Of a DNA stretch of 64,000 nt, positions 12,082-19,739 are shown piece after piece. Where the stretch lies: positions 81,077 to 145,076 of the forward strand of contig SIAI01000006.1 of the NCBI GenBank assembly GCA_009691855.1, given 5' to 3'. Within the stretch, counting starts at the first letter, position 1. The number at the start of each line of letters is the position of its first letter. The notes below the pieces were generated by a model. The model saw only the letters and a list, made by a program, of their open reading frames with translations. It did not search any database and had not been told where the DNA came from. A program made the translations under genes and the position numbers. The stretch is from Planctomycetota bacterium. Lineage in GTDB: Bacteria > Planctomycetota > UBA1135 > GCA-002686595.

Positions 12082-13512
12082 CTACTTCAGGTTGAAGCGC
12101 TCGAGCTTCTTGTAGAGGTGGCTGCGCTGCATGTCGAGGCGCTCGGCCGTGCGCTTCACGTTGCCCTCGTTCTCGGCCAGCTTGAGGCGGAAGAAGAGCG
12201 CCTCGCTGCGCTCCTTGAACTCCTCGAAGGTGCTGGCGGTGAACGGATCGTCGGCGCGCGCGGCCACGCCGCCCTGGAGCGTGCTCAGGCCTGGACCGTT
12301 TTCCAGGATGCGCTCGAGATCGGCGCGCGTGATCGTGCCTTCGGCCAGCACGCTGGCCGCCTCCAGCAGGTTGCGCAGCTGGCGCACGTTGCCGGGATAG
12401 GCGAGCCCGCGCAGCAGGGCCAGGGCTTCGGGCTCGAGCTCGCGCGGCCGGCGTCCGGTGCGTGCGGCGACCTCGGCCAGGAAGTGCTCGCACAAGAGCG
12501 GCACGTCATCGAGGCGCTCGCGCAGCGGCGGCACGCGCAGCGGCACCACGTTGAGCCGATAGAAGAGGTCCATGCGAAAGGTCTTGTCCTTCACCGCCTG
12601 GTTCAGGTCGGCGTTGGTCGCGGCCACCACGCGGATCTCGACCACGAAGGGCTTCGAGCCACCCACGCGCGTGACCTCGCGCGTCTCCAGCGCGCGTAGC
12701 ACCTTGGCCTGGGCCGCCAGCGGCATGTCGCCGATCTCGTCCAGGAACAGCGTGCCGCCGCTGGCGGCCTCGAAGTGTCCGATGCGGCGCTCGTGGGCGC
12801 CCGTGAAGCTGCCCTTCTCGTGCCCGAAGAGCTCGGACTCGATCAGCTCGGAGGGAATCGCGGCGCAGTTCACGGGCACGAACGGGCCCGCGCTCACGGC
12901 CGAGGCAAAGTGCAGCGCGCGCGCCACGACCTCTTTTCCGGTGCCGTTCTCGCCCGTGATCAACACCGGCGCGTCCGAGGCCGCGACGCGCGCCAGCTCG
13001 GCCTTCAGCCGGCGCATGGGCTCGCTCTTGCCGCGCAGTTCCCAGCGGCCCGAGAGCTGGCGGCGAAGCACGCGGTTCTCGCGCGCCAGCTTCGTTTGCC
13101 GCAGCGCGTTCTGCAGCGCCACCAGCACACGGTTCTGGTCCAGCGGCTTCTCCAGGAAGTCCTGCGCGCCGCGGCGCACCGCGTCGACCGCGGTGGCCAC
13201 GTCGCCGTGTCCGGAGATCATCACCACCGCCGGCGGATCGGGGCGCTCGCGCACCTTCTCCAGCAGCGCCAGCCCGTCGAGCTCGGGCATCTTCACGTCG
13301 GTGAGTATCAGCTCCGGCCGCCGGCCGAGGGCCTGCTCCTTCTCCAGGCGCGCCAGCGCTTGCTTGCCGTTCGGCGCGGTCCAGACCTCGAAGCCCTCGT
13401 AGCGCAGGATCATCTCGAGCGCCACGCAGATGTCCGCGTCGTCGTCGACGACCATCACGATCGTGGGCGTCTTGGCGCGCTCGCCGTCCGTCACGCTTCG
13501 TTCTTTCTCCAT
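12082..13512 (-). CDS. NtrC-family sigma-54 response regulator
   Basis: 476 residues from ATG 13512, chosen for GGAG six bases upstream; GTG 13494 and ATG 13524 are alternatives. The receiver domain spans about 16-135 with acidic VVDDDAD and phospho-Asp 72 (LILTDVKMPELDG). The AAA+ domain has Walker A GENGTGKE (about 187-194), the sigma-54 contact loop as GSFTGA (234-239, A-to-S variant of GAFTGA), Walker B LFLDEIGDMP and the sensor region. The C-terminus is a Fis-type helix-turn-helix (NVKRTAERLDMQRSHLYKKL). It activates sigma-54 promoters after phosphorylation. No partner kinase is adjacent. It is divergent from anmK. Confidence 0.93.
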   Translation of the reverse strand: MEKERSVTDGERAKTPTIVMVVDDDADICVALEMILRYEGFEVWTAPNGKQALARLEKEQALGRRPELILTDVKMPELDGLALLEKVRERPDPPAVVMISGHGDVATAVDAVRRGAQDFLEKPLDQNRVLVALQNALRQTKLARENRVLRRQLSGRWELRGKSEPMRRLKAELARVAASDAPVLITGENGTGKEVVARALHFASAVSAGPFVPVNCAAIPSELIESELFGHEKGSFTGAHERRIGHFEAASGGTLFLDEIGDMPLAAQAKVLRALETREVTRVGGSKPFVVEIRVVAATNADLNQAVKDKTFRMDLFYRLNVVPLRVPPLRERLDDVPLLCEHFLAEVAARTGRRPRELEPEALALLRGLAYPGNVRQLRNLLEAASVLAEGTITRADLERILENGPGLSTLQGGVAARADDPFTASTFEEFKERSEALFFRLKLAENEGNVKRTAERLDMQRSHLYKKLERFNLK

Positions 13513-13557
13513 CCGCTTCTCCATGCTCCGCGCAGCCGCAGCCGTGCCGTGGCTCGG

Positions 13558-13563
13558 TACCAT
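13558..13563 (+). promoter_or_regulatory. putative -10 element for anmK (leaderless type)
   Basis: TACCAT lies 8 bases before the anmK ATG and no Shine-Dalgarno sequence is present. The position would place transcription start at or near the start codon. The same arrangement recurs in seven other genes of the window. Confidence 0.3.
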
Positions 13564-13571
13564 AGCGCGCC

Positions 13572-14768
13572 ATGTTCGTTCCCGAGCACCCGCTCTCGCG
13601 CCTGTGGCTGGCGCTGGCGCGCGGCGAGGCGGTTGTGGCTGGCGTGCTCTCGGGCACTTCGGCCGACGGCATCGATATCGCACTCTTGCGCTTCGGCGTG
13701 GCCGGCCGGCCGCAGCCGCTGGCCTTTGCCACGCGCCCGTTCCCGCCCTATCTGGCGGGCGAGCTGCGCGCGGTGCTCGACGGTCGCGCGCTCGGCGCGC
13801 GCGAGATCGCGCGTCTGACGCGCGATCTCGGCCGCGCCTTCGGCCGCGCGGCGCGCACCTTCGCCGACGAGCAGCGCGTGGCGCTCGAGCTCGTCGGCAG
13901 CCACGGTCAGACCGTCTACCACCACGACGGCAACGAGCCCACCGGGCCGGCGACGCTGCAGCTCGGCGACGGCGACTTCGTGGCCGCCGCCTCGGGTGCG
14001 CTCACCGTCAGCGACTTCCGCAGCGCCGACCTGGCCGCGGGCGGCGAGGGCGCGCCGCTCTCGGGCGTGCTCGACGGCGAGCTGTTTCCCGACGCACCCC
14101 GTCCGCTGGCGATCCTGAACCTGGGCGGCATGGCCAACGTGACCTTCCTGGCGGCCGACGCGCCGGCCCTGGCTTTCGATACCGGGCCGGCCAACGCGCT
14201 GCTCGACGGCCTGGCGCGCGCGCTGCTCGCGCAGCCGTGCGACCTCGACGGCGCCGCCGCCGCGCGCGGGCGCGTGAACGGCGCGCTGCTGACCGAGTTC
14301 CTGCGCCACCCGTTCTTCGAGCGCGCGCCGCCCAAGAGCACCGGGCGCGACACCTTCGGCGCCGAGCACGTGGCTCGCGTGCTTTCCCGGACGCAGGCCA
14401 TGAAGCTCGCCCCGCAAGACGTGCTGGCCACGGCCACGGCGCTGGTCGCGGAGAGCGTCGCGCGCGCCCTGGAGCGATTTCTTCCCGCGCGGCCGCGCGA
14501 GCTCGTGCTGTGCGGCGGGGGGGCCAATAACCCGTCCCTGTGTCGCGAACTCGCGCTCCGCACGCGGCTCGAAGCGCGCTCGAGCGCCGTCCACGGCCTG
14601 GCTCCGGAGGCCCGCGAGGCCACTTTTTTCGCCCATCTGGCGGTGCGCTTCGTGCTGGCGCGGCCCTCGACCGAGCCGCGGGTCACCGGCGCCCGGCGCG
14701 GCGGGGTGCTGGGCAAATTGAGCCTCCCACCGCTCGCCTCGAGCGCGGATTCAGCCCCTCGGCCGTAG
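13572..14768 (+). CDS. anmK: anhydro-N-acetylmuramic acid kinase
   Basis: 398 residues. It phosphorylates 1,6-anhydro-MurNAc to MurNAc-6-phosphate in cytoplasmic peptidoglycan recycling. Family motifs are the N-terminal phosphate loop GVLSGTSADGIDIALL, the catalytic-region LVGSHGQTVYHH, SDFRSADLAAGGEGAPL, LNLGGMANVTFL with FDTGPANALLDG, and LVLCGGGANNPSL near the C-terminus. Length is normal. Its presence implies muropeptide recycling. It is monocistronic, divergent from the NtrC-type regulator. Confidence 0.95.
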   Translation: MFVPEHPLSRLWLALARGEAVVAGVLSGTSADGIDIALLRFGVAGRPQPLAFATRPFPPYLAGELRAVLDGRALGAREIARLTRDLGRAFGRAARTFADEQRVALELVGSHGQTVYHHDGNEPTGPATLQLGDGDFVAAASGALTVSDFRSADLAAGGEGAPLSGVLDGELFPDAPRPLAILNLGGMANVTFLAADAPALAFDTGPANALLDGLARALLAQPCDLDGAAAARGRVNGALLTEFLRHPFFERAPPKSTGRDTFGAEHVARVLSRTQAMKLAPQDVLATATALVAESVARALERFLPARPRELVLCGGGANNPSLCRELALRTRLEARSSAVHGLAPEAREATFFAHLAVRFVLARPSTEPRVTGARRGGVLGKLSLPPLASSADSAPRP

Positions 14769-14952
14769 CCAGGAGCCGGAACATGGATAGGCTCTTCAGC
14801 CCGGTTCCTTGATCCACAGGGGACCCTCGGTATCATCCCGCGACCCTGTTTCCGGACAGGGGTTGGGGTCATCCAAACGTCCGTTGCTCCAGGATCCCTA
14901 GGTCTCTCCTCCCCTGCATCGAGGACCTCACGAGTCCTTCATCGCCTTCGCC

Positions 14953-17034
14953 ATGATCCGCCGCCGGTCACTTTGCCTCTTGGCGTTCGCCGCCGCGTTC
15001 CTCACCACGCCCGCTCGGGCGCAAACCGAAGACTTCCAGGCGGCGGTGGAGGCGCTCTCTCGTGGTGCGAACGAGGAAGCCCTCTCGCTGCTGCAGAAAG
15101 TCCTCAACGCCGACCCCTCCAACGAGGCGGCGTACGAGCTGTGGACCAACACCGAGAACAAGGTGTGGCTCAAGCTGCTCACCCAGGGCGGCGAGATCGA
15201 GCTCGTCGCGCGCGAGCTGGTCGAAAAAGCCAAGCTCGGCCGCAAGCAGCGCCAGAACAACCCGGACGCGATCCGGGAGCTGACCAAGCAGCTCGCCAAC
15301 GACGACGTGCTCGCGCGCACGAAGGTCGTGAACCAGCTGGCCTCGGACTACGGCGAGTTCGCCGTGCCGATCCTGATCTACTCACTAGCCGACGGCGCCG
15401 ACGCCAATCGCGGCGGCAACGTGATCCGCGCCCTGACCCACATGGGTTCGGACGTCCTCGCGCCGCTGGTCGAGTGCTTCGACGCGACCGACGCGGTGCT
15501 GCGACGCAACGTCGCGATCACGCTTGGCTACATGAAGGACGCGCGCTCGCTGCCCGCGCTGGCGCGCGCCGCGGCCGGTGACGCCGACGCGGGTGTGCGC
15601 AACGCGGCCAGCCAGGCCCTCGCGCGTATGGGGCCGAGCGGCGACGCCGGACAGCTCTATCTCACGCAGGGCGACGCGTTCTACCGCGAGGACCCGACCG
15701 TGCTCGCGCCGTACCAGTACTCGGACGTGGTCTGGCACTGGGAAGGCAACGGGCTCGTCGCCGTCGAGGTGCCGCGCTTCCTGTACGCACCCGAGATGGC
15801 CAAGAAGGCCTACTACCGCGCCCTGGCGCTCAGCAACGACCCGGGCACGGCCCTCAGCGGCATCGCGCGCTGCGCGGTGACCGAGATCGGCCGCCTCGAC
15901 GAATGGCAAGCCGCCGGTCAGGACGTCGGCGGCTGGGGCGAGCGCCTCAAGAACGACGAACTCGCGGCGCAGCTCGCGGGTCCGGACGCGCTCGACAACG
16001 CTCTGGGCGTGGCGCTCTCGAAGGACGACTGGATCGCCGCTTCGGGCTTGTGCCGACTGCTGGCTTCCTCGGGCAAGAGCGCCACGGCCAACCTGAAGGC
16101 GGCCCTGACGGCTTCCAAGAGCGGCTCGGTGCAAGGCGAAGCGGCCGTGGCCCTCGCCTCGATCGCCTACCGCCTGCGCGAAGCGGCCGACGCCGACACG
16201 GTCGCGGCCCTGACCACCGCCGCGAGCACGGAAGTGCTGCGCATCGGCGCGGTGATCGGCGGCGACGAGGCCAGCGGACGCGCGCTCGCGGCCCAGCTCT
16301 CCGACCTCGGCTACCACACGAACTGGTGGTCCACCGGAATCCGCGGCCTGGTGTCCCTGCGCTCGCTGCCGGGTGTGGACCTGATCGTCGTGGCCGACAA
16401 GCTCAGCGACCTGACCGCGCGTCAGGTCGTGAACGAGCTGCGCTCCGACCCGCGCCTGGCCAAGACCCAGATCTACGTGCGCACCTCGAGCGCCGATGCG
16501 GACGCGTCCGTGTACGGCGACAAGGTCAACGGCTTGCTCGGTCCGGGGGCAGACATCGCCGCCACGGCCGAAGCCGCCGCCAAGGAGCCGCTCAACCGCG
16601 ACCGCGAGGAAGCCCTGGCCCTCGCCGCACGCGCGGCCGGAGCGCTGCACAAGCTCGCCTCGGGCGCCAAGACGGACGTCGCGGGCGCGGGCGAGGTGCT
16701 GGCGGCCACGCTGGCCAATCGCCCCGACGCGGTCGTGGCCCCGGCCCTCAGCGTGCTCGAGTTCGTCGGTGGCGCGAGCCACGTCGAGCGCATTGCGGGC
16801 GTGCTCTCCAACGGCGAGCGCAGCGAACCCGTGCGCGTGCACGCGGCCCACGCTCTGGCCGGCATCTTCTCGCGCACCGGCTCGGCCGACGCGGGCATCA
16901 TCAAGGTGCTGCAAGACGTGGCCATGAAGGACGCGTCGTTCGACGTGCGCGCGGCGACTGCCGGTGCCCTCGGCCGTCTGAACCTGGCCAAGGACGTGCG
17001 CGTCGAGCTGATGCGCGCGATCCTCGCACGCTAG
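14953..17034 (+). CDS. exported TPR/HEAT-repeat protein with receiver-like domain
   Basis: 693 residues. A signal peptide (RRRSLCLLAFAAAFLTTPARAQ, cut near 24) precedes a TPR-like unit, HEAT repeats (about 115-230) and a middle segment. Residues about 431-545 resemble a response-regulator receiver: acidic pair D438/E439 (IGGDEASG), D482 after strand VDLIVVAD, T511 (YVRTSS) and K524 (GDKVNGLLG). Further HEAT repeats (about 600-690) end the protein. HEAT proteins are scaffolds. A receiver-like fold outside the cytoplasm would not meet a histidine kinase, so it may be structural. No clear ribosome site precedes ATG 14953. Confidence 0.8.
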   Translation: MIRRRSLCLLAFAAAFLTTPARAQTEDFQAAVEALSRGANEEALSLLQKVLNADPSNEAAYELWTNTENKVWLKLLTQGGEIELVARELVEKAKLGRKQRQNNPDAIRELTKQLANDDVLARTKVVNQLASDYGEFAVPILIYSLADGADANRGGNVIRALTHMGSDVLAPLVECFDATDAVLRRNVAITLGYMKDARSLPALARAAAGDADAGVRNAASQALARMGPSGDAGQLYLTQGDAFYREDPTVLAPYQYSDVVWHWEGNGLVAVEVPRFLYAPEMAKKAYYRALALSNDPGTALSGIARCAVTEIGRLDEWQAAGQDVGGWGERLKNDELAAQLAGPDALDNALGVALSKDDWIAASGLCRLLASSGKSATANLKAALTASKSGSVQGEAAVALASIAYRLREAADADTVAALTTAASTEVLRIGAVIGGDEASGRALAAQLSDLGYHTNWWSTGIRGLVSLRSLPGVDLIVVADKLSDLTARQVVNELRSDPRLAKTQIYVRTSSADADASVYGDKVNGLLGPGADIAATAEAAAKEPLNRDREEALALAARAAGALHKLASGAKTDVAGAGEVLAATLANRPDAVVAPALSVLEFVGGASHVERIAGVLSNGERSEPVRVHAAHALAGIFSRTGSADAGIIKVLQDVAMKDASFDVRAATAGALGRLNLAKDVRVELMRAILAR

Positions 17035-17060
17035 GCGCTGGAAGGTAGACTGAACCCAGC

Positions 17061-17081
17061 GAGTCCGCCGCGCGCGGACTC
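17061..17081 (+). terminator. hairpin between the HEAT gene and tRNA-Thr
   Basis: A perfect 8-bp stem, GAGTCCGC/GCGGACTC, with loop CGCGC. It sits 26 bases after the HEAT gene stop and 6 bases before the tRNA, without a T-tract. It may be a terminator or a processing structure. A closely related stem occurs at 63841-63870. Confidence 0.5.
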
Positions 17082-17087
17082 GTCGAC

Positions 17088-17162
17088 GCCAGAGTAGCTC
17101 AACGGCAGAGCACCGCTTTCGTAAAGCGGGGGTTACGGGTTCAAATCCCGTCTCTGGCTCCA
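17088..17162 (+). tRNA. tRNA-Thr (anticodon CGU)
   Basis: A full cloverleaf can be drawn: 7-bp acceptor GCCAGAG/CTCTGGC, D-arm GCTC..GAGC, anticodon stem CCGCT/AGCGG with loop TTCGTAA (anticodon CGT, reads ACG), and T-arm ACGGG-TTCAAAT-CCCGT. Discriminator T and an encoded CCA end the gene. It decodes ACG, a frequent threonine codon in high-G+C genomes. Confidence 0.97.
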
Positions 17163-17201
17163 CGAGGGCGAAGCGCTCGCTCCCGGCTCGAGGAACTCTG
17201 C

Positions 17202-17798
17202 GTGTCGCGCCCTGTGCTGTTGTTCGACGTGATGGACACGCTCGTGTACGAGCCTTTCCACCGCGAAATGCCGGCCTTCTTCGGCCTGAGTTTCGACGAG
17301 CTGATGGCCGCGAAGCATCCCCTCGCCTGGGTCGAGTTCGAGCTCGGGCACCTGAGCGAAGAAGGGTTCCTGCGCACCTTCTTCCGCGATGGACGGGTCT
17401 TCGATCACGCGGCCTTCAAGCGCGTCGTGATCGAGGCCTACCGCTGGCTGCCAGGCATGGATGCGTTGCTCGGCGAGCTCGCCGCGCAGGGCGAGCGCAT
17501 CCACGCGCTCTCGAACTACCCGTTCTGGTATCGCGAGATCGAGGCGCGCCTCGGGCTCTCGCGCTACCTCGCCTGGAGCTTCGTGTCCTGCGACACCGGC
17601 GTGCGCAAGCCGGACGAGCGCGCTTTCACCGGCCCGGCCGAGCGCCTCGGCGTCGAGCCGGGCGCGTGCCTGCTGATCGACGATCGCGAGTCGAACTGCG
17701 CCGCCGCGCGCCGGACCGGCATGGACGCCGTGTGCTTCACCGGCGCCTCCGATCTGGCCCTCGAACTCGCACGCCGCGGCCTCCTGGCGGCAAGATAG
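17202..17798 (+). CDS. HAD-superfamily hydrolase
   Basis: 198 residues from GTG 17202 with GAGGAA upstream. HAD motif I is LLFDVMDTLVYE (Asp nucleophile and general acid Asp), motif II Ser/Thr in HALSNYP, motif III Lys in TGVRKPDERAF, and motif IV the acidic pair in LLIDDRESN. The helical cap sits between motifs I and II as in subfamily IA. It is a small phosphatase or dehalogenase-type enzyme with unknown substrate. The next gene starts 4 bases after its stop, so they are co-transcribed. Confidence 0.88.
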   Translation: MSRPVLLFDVMDTLVYEPFHREMPAFFGLSFDELMAAKHPLAWVEFELGHLSEEGFLRTFFRDGRVFDHAAFKRVVIEAYRWLPGMDALLGELAAQGERIHALSNYPFWYREIEARLGLSRYLAWSFVSCDTGVRKPDERAFTGPAERLGVEPGACLLIDDRESNCAAARRTGMDAVCFTGASDLALELARRGLLAAR

Positions 17799-17802
17799 AC
17801 CC

Positions 17803-18927
17803 ATGGGCGCGCAGCTCTTTCTCGGCCTGTTGCTCCTGCTCGGCTCGCTGCAGCAGCCGCCGGACTGCAAGAAGTGCCGTGACACTGGCTTCGTGCCCTG
17901 CCCCGAGGAGGCGCGTCACGCCTGCAGCGGCGCGGCGACGCTGCGCTGCTCGATCGCCGCGCGCTGCGCGCTGTGCGTGGGCACGCACCAGGTGCCGTGC
18001 CCGAAGTGCAAGCACGAGTCCGGCCCCGAGTACGCCGCGGCACAGGCCGCGAATCGTGCCTTCCTGGAGGAGCTGAAGCCGATCGAGGCTCCCTTCGCGC
18101 GCCCGCTGGCGCACGCGAAGAGCGCGCACTTCCTGCTGACCTACGACATTCCCGCGCTGAAGGTCGCCGGCGGCGAGACGCTGCACGGCGGGCTGCACCT
18201 CTACCTCGAGCGGATGGAGCGCGTCTTCGCGCGCTTCCAGAGCGACGTAGGCGCGCAGGAGGCCGACTTCTCCGCGCCCACGCACGTCCTCCTATGGTCG
18301 CGCAAGGAGGACCAGCAGAAGGCCTCGGCAGTCTTCGCGCGTCAGAGCTCGGACACCGAGGCCAAGCTGATGGGCCGCGCGCCGGTGGTGACGATCTTCT
18401 ACGACAAGGCCTGGCTACACGACGAGCCCGAGCTGCACCAGGCCGTCGTGCATCAGGTCACGCACTGTCTGCTCTCGAACGTGTGGGACGGCATCTGGCC
18501 CGGCAACATCCACGGCGGCTGGATCGACGAGGGCCTGAGCCACGCCTACGAGCTCGCGCAGTTCGGCAGCGTGCGCCACTACTGTTACGTCGAGGCCGAC
18601 ACGATCCTGGACCTCAACCACGGCGCCTGGGAGCCGCTCGTGCGCGCTGCGGTGGACGACGGCAAGGCGCCCGGCTTCATGGGCGTGGCCGGCAAGAACA
18701 CCACCGATCTCACGCCCGAGGACCAGCTCTTCGCCTGGTCCTACGTGGACTTCGTGCTGCGCGCCCACAAGGCGCAGTTCGGGCCTCTGGCGCGGGCGAT
18801 CAAGGCCAAGAAGCCGCTCAAAGATGCGCTGGCCGAAGCGCTGCAGATCTCGCCGTTCCAGTTCGAGGACCTGTGGCGCGTCTTCGTTCAGGAGAACTAC
18901 TCGCTCAAGGAGAAGAAGAAGCGATGA
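17803..18927 (+). CDS. exported Cys-rich pseudo-metallopeptidase
   Basis: 374 residues with a signal peptide (LFLGLLLLLGSLQ). Residues about 22-70 carry repeated Cys pairs (CKKCRDTG, CALCVGTH, CPKC) that resemble a DnaJ-type zinc-binding region. Further on, AVVHQVTHCLLSN (HQVTH at 217-221) followed by GWIDEGLSHAYE (239-250) has the layout of a gluzincin active site, but the catalytic Glu of HExxH is Gln. Zinc may still bind, but peptide hydrolysis is unlikely. The stop overlaps the next gene by 4 bases. Family unknown; this is the middle gene of a three-gene unit. Confidence 0.7.
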   Translation: MGAQLFLGLLLLLGSLQQPPDCKKCRDTGFVPCPEEARHACSGAATLRCSIAARCALCVGTHQVPCPKCKHESGPEYAAAQAANRAFLEELKPIEAPFARPLAHAKSAHFLLTYDIPALKVAGGETLHGGLHLYLERMERVFARFQSDVGAQEADFSAPTHVLLWSRKEDQQKASAVFARQSSDTEAKLMGRAPVVTIFYDKAWLHDEPELHQAVVHQVTHCLLSNVWDGIWPGNIHGGWIDEGLSHAYELAQFGSVRHYCYVEADTILDLNHGAWEPLVRAAVDDGKAPGFMGVAGKNTTDLTPEDQLFAWSYVDFVLRAHKAQFGPLARAIKAKKPLKDALAEALQISPFQFEDLWRVFVQENYSLKEKKKR

Positions 18928-19739
18928 GCGTGAGCGCGCTGTTCGGCGGGCCGCGCCCGGCCTTCGTGGGCGTGGTGCACCTCCTGGCGACGCCTGGCGC
19001 GCCGCGCTACGCCGGCTCGCTCGAGGCGCTGCTGGCGCGCGCCGCGGCTGACGCGCAGGCGCTGGTGAACGGCGGCGTGGATGCATTGCTGGTCGAGAAC
19101 TTTGGCGACGCGCCGTTCTTCGCCGCGAGCGTACCCAGCGAGACCGTGGCCGCGCTGGCGCTGGCGCTGTACGAGGTGCGCGGCGTGGCCGGCGAGCTCC
19201 CGGTCGGCGTGAACGTGCTGCGCAACGACGCGCGCGCTGCCCTGGGACTGTGCGCGAGTTCCGGGGCCGAATTCCTGCGCGTGAACGTGCATACCGGCGC
19301 GATGGTCACCGACCAGGGGCTGATCCAGGGCCGCGCAGCCGAGACACTGCGCGAGCGCGCGCGGCTGTGCCCCGAGGCGCGCCTGTGGGCCGACGTGCAC
19401 GTGAAGCACGCCACGCCGCTCGGGCGCGAGACGCTGCTCGAGGCCGCGCTCGACGCCGCGCAACGCGGCCTCGCCGACGCGCTGATCCTGAGCGGTTCGC
19501 GCACCGGCGTGGCGCCGGCCCCGGAGCCGTTCCTGGCCGTGCGCGAGCGCGTGGGCGAGTGTCCGCTCCTGGTCGGCTCGGGCCTCGACGAGCACAACGC
19601 GCGTGCGCTCCTGGCCGTGGCCGACGGCGCGCTCGTGGGCACGGCGCTGGAGCGCGACGGCCAGAGCGGGGAGCCGGTGGAGGAGCAGCGCGTCGCGCGC
19701 CTGCGCGCGTGCTTCGACGCGGCCGCGCGGCGTCAATGA
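18924..19739 (+). CDS. BtpA/SgcQ-family TIM-barrel protein
   Basis: 271 residues. It starts at the ATG overlapping the previous stop. The BtpA pattern is clear: PRPAFVGVVHLLATPGAPRY, GVDALLVENFGDAPF, PVGVNVLRNDARAAL, EFLRVNVHTGAMVTDQGLIQ, ADVHVKHATPLG, LILSGSRTGVAP and LLVGSGLDEHNARALL. BtpA was named for photosystem I stability in cyanobacteria, but relatives occur in many non-phototrophs and may be nucleoside or phosphosugar enzymes. No photosynthesis genes are present, so the specific role is unknown. It ends 7 bases inside the 3' end of the convergent 19733-21343 gene. Confidence 0.88.
   Translation: MSVSALFGGPRPAFVGVVHLLATPGAPRYAGSLEALLARAAADAQALVNGGVDALLVENFGDAPFFAASVPSETVAALALALYEVRGVAGELPVGVNVLRNDARAALGLCASSGAEFLRVNVHTGAMVTDQGLIQGRAAETLRERARLCPEARLWADVHVKHATPLGRETLLEAALDAAQRGLADALILSGSRTGVAPAPEPFLAVRERVGECPLLVGSGLDEHNARALLAVADGALVGTALERDGQSGEPVEEQRVARLRACFDAAARRQ

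Noticed and set aside
18924..19739. BtpA as a photosystem protein
   Set aside because: No photosynthesis genes are present and the family is widespread in non-phototrophs; only the family name is supported.
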